From NCBI RefSeq assembly GCF_001545075.1, contig NZ_FCOB02000019.1:62001-126000 (forward strand): DNA of 64,000 bases, read 5' to 3'. Shown here piece by piece: positions 44,172 through 50,826 of the stretch; positions within the stretch are counted from its first letter, which is position 1, and each line of letters starts with the position of its first letter. Position numbers and translations under genes: made by a program. Under the pieces are notes generated by a model that was not told where the DNA came from, ran no database searches, and saw only the letters and a program-made list of their open reading frames with translations. The DNA comes from Caballeronia ptereochthonis (lineage in GTDB: Bacteria > Pseudomonadota > Gammaproteobacteria > Burkholderiales > Burkholderiaceae).

Positions 44172-47100
44172 CGCTCGATCAGGCGCTCACGCTTCTTCGA
44201 AACAGCCGCCAGGTTGCGCTCCTTGACATGGCCGAAGCCACGGATCTCATCGGGAAGCTTGGCGAGTTGCAGCGCCGTATCGAAGCGCTCCGCGTCGAGC
44301 GTCGCGCAAAACTCATCGACGAGCGCGATGTAATCCGCGATCCACTGGCGCTCGGCGCGGCGCTCCGCGGTCTTGCCGAACATGTCGAGCGAGGTGCCGC
44401 GCAGACCCTTCATCCTTGCGAGCAAGCGGAACGCGGGCAGCATCCACGCGCCGAAGCGCTGCTTCACGAGATGGCCGTGCTCGTCGCGTCTGGCGAAGAG
44501 CGGCGGGGCGAGATGGAACGCCAGCTTGTAGTCGCGTCCCGGCTCGCCTTCGAATTGCTCGCGCAGCTTGTCGAGATATGCGGGATCGGCGTAAAGGCGC
44601 GCGACTTCGTACTCGTCCTTGTAAGCCATGAGCTTCGCCAGATTCACCGCGACGGCGCGCGTGAGCGGCAGCTTCGCGTGGCCGTTCAGTTGCTTTTCCT
44701 TTGCGCGGATGCGTTCGACCACGCTCCGGTACGAACCGGCATACGCGTCGTTTTGATACGCCGCAAGCAAAGCTTCGCGCGTCGCGATCACCTGCTCCAG
44801 CGACTCTGGCATCTTCATCACGATCGCGTGTTGCGCCGCCTTGATCAGATCGCCCACGCCGCGATGCGCGACGAAACGTCCCCAGCCGAACGCCAGCCAG
44901 TTCTTTTCGACAGCCACGCCGTTCAGTTCGATCGCGCGCTTCAGGCTCGCCAGCTCCAGCGGCAACCAGCCCTTCTGCCACGCGAAACCGAGCAGCAGCG
45001 GATTCGAGTAGATCGTATCGCCGAGCAGCTTCAGCGCGAGCGCGTTGGCATCGACGAATGCGCAGCCCGCGCCGATGCTTTCCGTTAGCGCACGCTCCGT
45101 CTGCGCGCCCGGAAAGGTCCAGTGCGCATTGGTGACGAACTCGGCCGTCGGCGTCGCGCCGCTGTTGATGGCGGCCTGCGTGATGCCGTTTCGCGTGCGC
45201 GAGAGCACATCGTTCGATGCGGACACGATCGCATCGCAACCGATCACGAGGCGCGCCTCACCGGTGGCGATGCGCGTCGCGTGCAGCGCATCCGGCGCCG
45301 GCGCGATCTGCACGTGACTCAGCACCGCGCCGCCTTTCTGCGCGAGGCCGGCCATGTCGAGCACGGTCACGCCCTTGCGCTCGATATGGGCCGCCATGCC
45401 GATCAACCCGCCGATGGTCACGACGCCCGTGCCGCCTACGCCCGTCACGAGAATGCCGTAAGGCTTCGTCAACGCCGGAAGCGAAGGCAACGGCAGGTTG
45501 TCGAAATCGGGCTTCTGTCCCGCCGCCGCTTTCGGCTTGCGAAGCTGCGCGCCTTCGGCAGTCACGAAGCTCGGGCAAAAGCCCTTGACGCAAGAAAAGT
45601 CCTTGTTGCACGACGATTGATTGATCTTGCGCTTCGTGCCGAGCGGCGTATCGAGCGGCTCGACCGACAGGCAGTTCGACTGCACCGAGCAATCGCCGCA
45701 GCCTTCGCACACGGCATCGTTGATGAACGCACGGCGCGCCGGATCGGGATACGTGCCGCGCTTGCGGCGGCGGCGCTTTTCGGTGGCGCAGGTCTGATCG
45801 TAGATGAGCACGGTCGTGCCCGACGTATCGCGCAGTTCGCGCTGGATTCTGTCCAGTTCATCGCGATGATGCACGGTCACACCCTTCGGCAGTTCGATTC
45901 CGGCGTCGTACTTGTGCGGCTCGTCCGTCACGATGACGATGCGCTTCGCACCTTCCGCATGCACCTGATGCGCGATTTGCGGCACCGTGAGCACACCGTC
46001 GACGGGTTGGCCGCCCGTCATGGCGACGGCGTCGTTATAAAGAATCTTGTACGTGATGTTCGCGTTCGCCGCGATGGCCGCGCGCACCGCGAGCAGGCCC
46101 GAATGGAAATACGTGCCGTCGCCGAGATTGACGAACACGTGCTTGTCGCCCGAGAAATGCATCTGCCCGATCCACGCGACCCCCTCGCCGCCCATCTGGC
46201 TGAACGTCTCGGTCTTGCGGTCCATCCACATCGACATGTAATGGCAGCCGATGCCCGCGAGCGCGCGCGAGCCTTCGGGCACGCGCGTCGACGTGTTGTG
46301 CGGACAGCCCGAGCAGAACCACGGCTTGCGTTCGACGCCGACGCGCGGCTTGACTGCCTCGCGCTCCTTCGCTTCGATTGTCTCCACGCGCGAAAGCATG
46401 CGCGCGCGCACATCGGCGGGAAGATCCGCACGCGCGAGACGGCGCGCAATGGCCTTCGCGATCAGCGCGGGCGACAGCTCGTAATGCGCGGGCAAGAGCC
46501 AGTTGCCGCGCGGCACGGACCACTCGCCGCCTTCGTTGTCGCGCTCGTCGAACTTGCCGTAGATGCGCGGGCGCACGTCCTCGCGCCAGTTGTAGAGCTC
46601 TTCCTTCAGCGCGTATTCGAGGATCTGCCGCTTCTCCTCGACCACGAGAATCTCTTCGAGGCCGGTCGCGAACGCGCGCGCGTCCTGTGCGTCGAGCGGC
46701 CACACGCAGCCGACCTTCAGCACGCGCAAGCCGATCTGCGCGCAGGTTTCGTCGTCGAGGCCGAGATCGGCGAGCGCCTGGCGCACGTCGAGATACGCCT
46801 TGCCCGCCGTGATGATTCCGAAGCGCGGCTTGTCCGAGTCGATCACGACGCGATTCAGCTTGTTCGCGCGCACGTAGGCGAGCGCCGCATACCACTTCTC
46901 GTCGAGCAGACGCGCTTCCTGCGCGAGCGGCGAATCGGGCCAGCGGATGTTGAGACCGCCCGCGGGCATCGCGTAGTCGGTCGGCGTGACGATCTCCACG
47001 CGGTCCGGATCGAGATCGATCGATGCGGTGGATTCGACCACGTCGGTCACGCATTTCATCGCGACCCACAGGCCGGAATAGCGGCTCATCGCCCAGCCGT

Positions 47101-47677
47101 GCAGGCCGTAGTCGAGATACTCCTGCACGTTCGACGGATACAGCACCGGAATGCCCGCCGCAATGAACGCATGATCCGACTGATGCGCGACCGACGACGA
47201 CTTCGCCGCGTGATCGTCGCCCGCGAGGACGAGCACGCCGCCATGCCCGTCGGTGCCAGCGGAATTCGCGTGCTTGAAAACGTCGCCGGTGCGGTCGACG
47301 CCCGGGCCCTTGCCGTACCACATGCCGAACACGCCGTCGCGGGTCGCGCCCGGCCAGAGGTTGACCTGCTGCGTGCCCCAGATCGACGTGGCGGCGAGAT
47401 CCTCGTTCACGCCCGGCTGGAACACGATGTCGTTGTCCTTCAGGTGCTGCTTCGCCTTCCACAGCGACTGATCGAGCGCGCCGAGCGGCGAGCCGCGATA
47501 GCCCGAGATGAAGCCCGCCGTGTTCAGCCCCGCCTTGCGGTCGCGCGCCTTTTGCAGCATCGGCAGGCGCACCAGCGCCTGCGTGCCGCTGATGTAGACA
47601 CGGCCTTTCTCCAGCGTGTATTTGTCGTCCAGCGAAACGTCTGCGGGGGCTAGCGCGGCTAAGTCGGGTGCGTTCAT
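44135..47677 (-). CDS. Indolepyruvate ferredoxin oxidoreductase (fused, two-domain form)
   Basis: This 1180-residue protein fuses the usual subunits. The N-terminal pyrimidine-binding region has GYRGSPLGALDQ. The TPP-binding domain has CPHNTSTRVPEGSRALAGIGCHYM and VFVNLGDGTYFHSG. A ferredoxin-like segment has CEGCGDCSVQSNC and CVKGFCPSF, and a C-terminal gamma-type domain begins GILVTGVGGTGVVT. It oxidatively decarboxylates aryl-pyruvates from amino acid breakdown to acyl-CoA. The ATG at 47675-47677 begins MNAPDLAAL and fits the family. A LysR gene diverges 104 bases upstream. Confidence 0.93.
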   Translation of the reverse strand: MNAPDLAALAPADVSLDDKYTLEKGRVYISGTQALVRLPMLQKARDRKAGLNTAGFISGYRGSPLGALDQSLWKAKQHLKDNDIVFQPGVNEDLAATSIWGTQQVNLWPGATRDGVFGMWYGKGPGVDRTGDVFKHANSAGTDGHGGVLVLAGDDHAAKSSSVAHQSDHAFIAAGIPVLYPSNVQEYLDYGLHGWAMSRYSGLWVAMKCVTDVVESTASIDLDPDRVEIVTPTDYAMPAGGLNIRWPDSPLAQEARLLDEKWYAALAYVRANKLNRVVIDSDKPRFGIITAGKAYLDVRQALADLGLDDETCAQIGLRVLKVGCVWPLDAQDARAFATGLEEILVVEEKRQILEYALKEELYNWREDVRPRIYGKFDERDNEGGEWSVPRGNWLLPAHYELSPALIAKAIARRLARADLPADVRARMLSRVETIEAKEREAVKPRVGVERKPWFCSGCPHNTSTRVPEGSRALAGIGCHYMSMWMDRKTETFSQMGGEGVAWIGQMHFSGDKHVFVNLGDGTYFHSGLLAVRAAIAANANITYKILYNDAVAMTGGQPVDGVLTVPQIAHQVHAEGAKRIVIVTDEPHKYDAGIELPKGVTVHHRDELDRIQRELRDTSGTTVLIYDQTCATEKRRRRKRGTYPDPARRAFINDAVCEGCGDCSVQSNCLSVEPLDTPLGTKRKINQSSCNKDFSCVKGFCPSFVTAEGAQLRKPKAAAGQKPDFDNLPLPSLPALTKPYGILVTGVGGTGVVTIGGLIGMAAHIERKGVTVLDMAGLAQKGGAVLSHVQIAPAPDALHATRIATGEARLVIGCDAIVSASNDVLSRTRNGITQAAINSGATPTAEFVTNAHWTFPGAQTERALTESIGAGCAFVDANALALKLLGDTIYSNPLLLGFAWQKGWLPLELASLKRAIELNGVAVEKNWLAFGWGRFVAHRGVGDLIKAAQHAIVMKMPESLEQVIATREALLAAYQNDAYAGSYRSVVERIRAKEKQLNGHAKLPLTRAVAVNLAKLMAYKDEYEVARLYADPAYLDKLREQFEGEPGRDYKLAFHLAPPLFARRDEHGHLVKQRFGAWMLPAFRLLARMKGLRGTSLDMFGKTAERRAERQWIADYIALVDEFCATLDAERFDTALQLAKLPDEIRGFGHVKERNLAAVSKKRERLIERYRAPVELAATA

Positions 47678-47781
47678 GAGGGGCTCGTCTCCGGATACGT
47701 GAATAGTTTTTTGCCCGAGTATATGAAGCCGATTTGCCATCGTAAAATCACGAATAAACAACTCTGGTATCCGAAAATCAG

Positions 47782-48687
47782 ATGGCATTCGATCTCACGC
47801 TCCGGCAATTGCGCTATTTCGTGGCCGCCGCGCAAACGGGCCAGTTCTCGATGGCGGCGGCAAACGAGCACGTATCGCAATCGGCGATCACCAACGCGGT
47901 GCTGGCGCTCGAAAACGCGCTCGGCACGAAGCTGTTCGAGCGCCTGCCGCAAGGCGTCGCGCTCACGCCCGACGGCCAGGATTTCCACAACCACGCGCGC
48001 CGCGTGCTCGACGCCGCGCGCGATGCGATGCACAAGCCGCCCTTTCGCTCGCACGACATGCGCGGCGTGGCGCGCATCGCCGCGTCGTATACGGTTCTCG
48101 GGTATTTTTTGCCGGAACTGCTCGCCCGCTTCCGCGCGACGTATCCGTTCATCGATTTCGATCTGCGCGACATGGAGCGGCCCGGGATCGAGGAGGCGGT
48201 GGCAAGCGGCGATGTCGATATCGGCGTGGTGCTGCTCTCGAACGTGCAGCGCGCGAGCCGCTTCGGCAGCCAGGTGCTGATACGCTCGCGGCGCCAGCTA
48301 TGGGTCGCGCCGACGCATCCGCTTGCGCAGCGGCAGGCCGTTTCGCTCAAGGACATCGCCGAGCATCCGTACATCATGATCACCGTCGACGAGGGCGAGC
48401 ATTCGACGATGCGCTACTGGCACAAGAAGCGCATTGAACCGAACATCGCGTTTCGCACGAGTTCGATGGAGGCGTTGCGCGGTCTGGTGGCGCATGGCTT
48501 CGGCGTCACCGTGCTGTCGGATATGGTGTTTCGACCGTGGTCGCTCGAGGGCAAGCGCATCGAGGCGCGGCCTGTCCACGACGCCATTCCGCATATGGAG
48601 GCCGGCATGATCTGGCGCAAGGGCGCGGTACTGAGCGGCCCGGCGGCGGCTTTGCAGCAGTTCCTCATTCACGCATGCGGCGGTTGA
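47782..48687 (+). CDS. LysR-family regulator next to the indolepyruvate oxidoreductase
   Basis: The 301-residue protein has the LysR HTH (TGQFSMAAANEHVSQSAITNAVLALENALG, about residues 19-48) and an effector domain with VASGDVDIGVVLLS. It is divergent from the oxidoreductase gene with a short shared promoter, so it is the probable local regulator. The double-glycine peptide locus follows downstream on the same strand, but a separate promoter lies between. Confidence 0.88.
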   Translation: MAFDLTLRQLRYFVAAAQTGQFSMAAANEHVSQSAITNAVLALENALGTKLFERLPQGVALTPDGQDFHNHARRVLDAARDAMHKPPFRSHDMRGVARIAASYTVLGYFLPELLARFRATYPFIDFDLRDMERPGIEEAVASGDVDIGVVLLSNVQRASRFGSQVLIRSRRQLWVAPTHPLAQRQAVSLKDIAEHPYIMITVDEGEHSTMRYWHKKRIEPNIAFRTSSMEALRGLVAHGFGVTVLSDMVFRPWSLEGKRIEARPVHDAIPHMEAGMIWRKGAVLSGPAAALQQFLIHACGG

Positions 48688-48936
48688 CGCGTATGTCCCT
48701 GGCGCGTCGATTGTCGCGCGCCGTTCGCCAAAGCATTCTGCCGGAATCACGACCGAAGACGAACATCGACGTTCCTGTTCGTCGGGTGCAGACAAGGTCC
48801 GGGGCTCTGTCTTGCAGCAACCAACATACTCCGTCGGCATGACGCTCTCGAAAGAGCTGGACAATCGCCCATCGATACCGGCTTTGTCTTTATCGTCAAG
48901 GCTTTGGCTTGACCGAACAGATCTTCTACACCGGCC
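48688..48936. other. Intergenic region upstream of the peptide locus
   Basis: No gene is seen. It holds the palindrome at 48758-48783 and leads into the conserved promoter block repeated before the second peptide unit. GGCGCG and CGCGCC near 48700 form a weak hairpin after the LysR stop but lack a T-run. Confidence 0.5.
48758..48783. promoter_or_regulatory. Candidate enhancer palindrome for a sigma-54 activator
   Basis: Perfect arms GACGAACA (48758-48765) and TGTTCGTC (48776-48783) with a 10-base centre. It lies roughly 180 bases upstream of the expected start site of the first peptide gene, the usual distance for bacterial enhancer-binding protein sites. Function is inferred from position and symmetry. 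Confidence 0.45.
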
Positions 48937-49015
48937 TGGCATACCTCTCGCATAGGTAGGTGCGAGCGCAACGATTAGTGCTCATCCAACCAACCGAGTG
49001 ATTAGGAGATACATC
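48911..49015 (+). repeat. Promoter/leader block, copy 1 (repeated at 49678-49781)
   Basis: About 105 bases ending at the start codon of peptide gene 1 are closely repeated before peptide gene 2. The distance from the TGG of the promoter to the ATG is 79 bases in both. One single-base gap and a handful of substitutions separate the copies. The conserved parts include CAGATCTTCTA, CTGGCA, CTCTCGCA, GCGAGCGCAACGATT and CATCCAACCAACCGAGTGAT. Confidence 0.85.
48937..48952 (+). promoter_or_regulatory. Sigma-54-like promoter, peptide gene 1
   Basis: TGGCATACCTCTCGCA has the invariant GG (48938-48939) and GC (48950-48951) with exactly ten bases between, matching the -24/-12 layout. The -12 element is TCGCA instead of TTGCA. 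The same pattern is preserved before peptide gene 2. Confidence 0.55.
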
Positions 49016-49276
49016 ATGCTGAAGATCGACAACCTGGCCGTTAGCAAAGAACTCGACCGTGACGAAATGGGCGCTATCGTCGGCGGTACGAGCATTTTCC
49101 AGAACAACGGCATCAATTCCAACTACCAGGGCGGCGGTGTCTCGTTCGCCAGCCCGCAAACCAACATCGCGCCGGTCACGCAAGTGGATGCCTCGACGCA
49201 CACCGACGTCGACGTGAAGGACATCACGAAGTCGCTCACCGCCGTGGGCAGCCTGCTCGGCGGCGTGAAGCTCTAA
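49016..49276 (+). CDS. Double-glycine-leader small peptide, copy 1
   Basis: The 86-residue product has a 24-residue leader, with SKELDRDEMGAIVGG at its end, typical of double-glycine leaders cut by peptidase C39-type exporters. A 62-residue mature part follows. The mature part starts TSIFQNNGINSNYQGGG, is rich in Asn, Gln, Gly, Ser and Thr, has no cysteine, and ends GSLLGGVKL. The ATG follows AGGAGAT closely and all four copies share the same start. This is a candidate class II microcin, signalling or matrix peptide; no characterised family is recognised. It forms a single-gene unit ended by the terminator at 49415-49442. Copy 4 differs by one residue (D16 to A). Confidence 0.85.
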   Translation: MLKIDNLAVSKELDRDEMGAIVGGTSIFQNNGINSNYQGGGVSFASPQTNIAPVTQVDASTHTDVDVKDITKSLTAVGSLLGGVKL

Positions 49277-49318
49277 AACGTCTGCTTCGAAGGGAGAAGA
49301 GACCACGTGTTTCCTTCT

Positions 49319-49442
49319 CCTCTCTCTGAACCTTGACGTCGGATATGTCGAGGCTCAAAGAGAGGTCCGCTATCCCCTTGGCGGCCCCTCGTTTCCGGTG
49401 ATGATTGTTGGTTTGGCCCGCTCGTACAGCGGGCCTTTTTTC
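49319..49442 (+). ncRNA. Structured RNA candidate downstream of peptide gene 1
   Basis: Three helices follow one another. CCTCTCT/AGAGAGG (49319-49325 with 49359-49365) encloses CCTTGAC/GTCGAGG (49331-49337 with 49347-49353). CCGC/GCGG lies around 49367-49384. Last is the terminator stem 49415-49435 with seven T. This could be a 3'-UTR-derived small RNA of peptide gene 1 or an independent transcript. No promoter of its own is obvious. Confidence 0.3.
49415..49442 (+). terminator. Intrinsic terminator between peptide units
   Basis: GGCCCGCT (49415-49422), five-base loop, AGCGGGCC (49428-49435), then seven T. It separates peptide gene 1 from the three-gene unit and is strong by stem and T-run. 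Confidence 0.9.
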
Positions 49443-49702
49443 GTTCGACGTGTTCATTGCCGCTCGAACCGCTTGCGACGTTGCTCCCGCATCAAGAAGA
49501 CGACGTTGCTGTAGAAGCCGCGTCACTCGCCTGATCCGATGCGTTCGCCCGATACCAACATGTCCCCCGTCATCCGTTTTTCCACGACCAACAGTCTGCG
49601 CCCGGTCACGAGAGCGCGAATCGATCGCCGCTTGCGCATCCATGCAACATTGTCATTTATCTTCAAGCACTTGGATTAACCGAGCAGATCTTCTAACCCG
49701 CC
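49443..49702. other. Spacer between the two peptide transcription units
   Basis: No gene is supported here. CGACGTTGCT occurs twice about 30 bases apart (near 49469 and 49500), which could be activator binding sites. The promoter block of peptide gene 2 begins at about 49678. Confidence 0.4.
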
Positions 49703-49781
49703 TGGCACGGCTCTCGCAAATGTAGCTGCGAGCGCAACGATTGATGCTCATCCAACCAACCGAGTGATTAGGAGATTCATC
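49678..49781 (+). repeat. Promoter/leader block, copy 2
   Basis: Second copy of the block described at 48911-49015, ending at the ATG of peptide gene 2. It differs from copy 1 by one single-base gap and scattered substitutions. Confidence 0.85.
49703..49718 (+). promoter_or_regulatory. Sigma-54-like promoter, peptide genes 2-4
   Basis: TGGCACGGCTCTCGCA matches the -24 element TGGCACG exactly and the -12 element at four of five positions, with GG and GC ten bases apart. It is 79 bases before the ATG, the same distance as in copy 1. Confidence 0.6.
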
Positions 49782-50042
49782 ATGCTGAAGATCGACAACC
49801 TGGCCGTTAGCAAAGAACTCGACCGTGCCGAAATGGGCGCCATCGTGGGCGGTACGAGCATCTTCCAGAACAACGGCATCAACTCCAATTTCCAGGGCGG
49901 CGGCCTCTCCTTCGCCAGCCCGCAAACCAATGTTGCGCCGGTCACGCAAGTGGATGCCTCGACGCACACCGACGTCGACCTGAAGAACGTCACGAAGTCG
50001 CTCACCGCCGTGGGCAGCCTCCTCGGTGGCGTGAAGGTCTAA
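49782..50042 (+). CDS. Double-glycine-leader small peptide, copy 2
   Basis: The 86-residue paralogue has the leader end SKELDRAEMGAIVGG and mature start TSIFQNNGINSNFQGGG. Relative to copy 1 it has N/S/Q-region Y-to-F and V-to-L changes, later I-to-V and VKD-to-LKN changes, and ends GGVKV. It is the first gene of a three-gene unit; only 45 bases separate it from copy 3 and no terminator lies between. Good AGGAGAT before the ATG. Confidence 0.85.
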   Translation: MLKIDNLAVSKELDRAEMGAIVGGTSIFQNNGINSNFQGGGLSFASPQTNVAPVTQVDASTHTDVDLKNVTKSLTAVGSLLGGVKV

Positions 50043-50087
50043 GCAGCATCCACCATCCGACCCAATCAAGTGATCAGGAGATACATC

Positions 50088-50348
50088 ATGTTGAAGATCG
50101 AAAACCTCGCCGTCAGCAAGGAACTCGACCGCGCTGAAATGAGCGCCATCGTCGGCGGTACGAGCATCTTCCAGAACAACGCCATCAACTCCAACTTCCA
50201 GGGCGGCGGCCTCTCGTTCGCCAGCCCGCAGATCAATGTTGCGCCGGTGACCCAAGTGGATGCATCGCAATACACGAAGGTCGACCTGACCAACGTCACG
50301 AAGTCGATCGACTCGCTGGGCAGCCTGCTCGGCGGCGTGAAGGTCTGA
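50088..50348 (+). CDS. Double-glycine-leader small peptide, copy 3 (most divergent)
   Basis: This 86-residue copy is the most changed. Its leader has D5E and G19S (EMSAIVGG). Its mature part has QNNAINSNFQGGG, ASPQINVAPVTQVDAS, then QYTKVDLTNVTKSIDSLGSLLGGVKV. The GG cleavage site, the N/Q/G core and the GSLLGG end are all kept, so selection seems to hold those parts. The middle of the C-terminal half varies, as expected for a recognition surface. It has its own AGGAGAT. Confidence 0.83.
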   Translation: MLKIENLAVSKELDRAEMSAIVGGTSIFQNNAINSNFQGGGLSFASPQINVAPVTQVDASQYTKVDLTNVTKSIDSLGSLLGGVKV

Positions 50349-50389
50349 CCCGTACTCATCCAACCAGCCAAGTTATCAGGAGATACATC

Positions 50390-50650
50390 ATGCTGAAGAT
50401 CGACAACCTCGCCGTTAGCAAAGAACTCGACCGCGCTGAAATGGGCGCCATCGTGGGCGGTACAAGCATCTTCCAGAACAACGGCATCAATTCCAACTAC
50501 CAGGGCGGCGGTGTCTCGTTCGCCAGCCCGCAAACCAACATCGCGCCGGTCACGCAAGTGGATGCCTCGACGCACACCGACGTCGACGTGAAGGACATCA
50601 CGAAGTCGCTCACCGCCGTGGGCAGCCTCCTCGGTGGCGTGAAGCTCTAA
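50390..50650 (+). CDS. Double-glycine-leader small peptide, copy 4
   Basis: The 86-residue product is identical to copy 1 except for Ala instead of Asp at residue 16. The downstream flank (CTCTAAA, then TCGAAGGGAGAAG) is also shared with copy 1, so this is a recent duplication or gene conversion. The mature 62 residues of copies 1 and 4 are the same. It is the last gene of the three-gene unit, 41 bases after copy 3. Confidence 0.85.
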   Translation: MLKIDNLAVSKELDRAEMGAIVGGTSIFQNNGINSNYQGGGVSFASPQTNIAPVTQVDASTHTDVDVKDITKSLTAVGSLLGGVKL

Positions 50651-50665
50651 AGCATCATCCTCGAA

Positions 50666-50700
50666 GGGAGAAGGAACCAGGCCGACTGTCTCCTTCTCCC
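50666..50700 (+). terminator. Hairpin after peptide gene 4 (weak terminator or mRNA 3' stem)
   Basis: GGGAGAAGGA (50666-50675) pairs perfectly with TCCTTCTCCC (50691-50700) across a 15-base loop. There is no T-run, so it may protect the mRNA 3' end rather than terminate. A shorter version (GGAGAAG/CTTCTCC) follows copy 1 at 49293-49320. Confidence 0.5.
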
Positions 50701-50826
50701 GCTCTTCTCCGATTCGTCCTTCACGAAGAAGCGAAGCGACACGGCCAGCCAGGCCGGCGGATCCTCGAAAGTTCCCAACCGAATTGATGAAGTGCCGAGC
50801 AACCATGCCCCGGGCCATGGCACGCT

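Noticed and set aside
45122..47653. 843-codon open frame on the plus strand within the indolepyruvate oxidoreductase gene
   Set aside because: Antisense shadow; the minus-strand protein has full catalytic and Fe-S motifs.
49016..50650. Repeat array as a CRISPR
   Set aside because: Repeats are whole coding genes of 261 bases with promoters, not short repeats with unique spacers.
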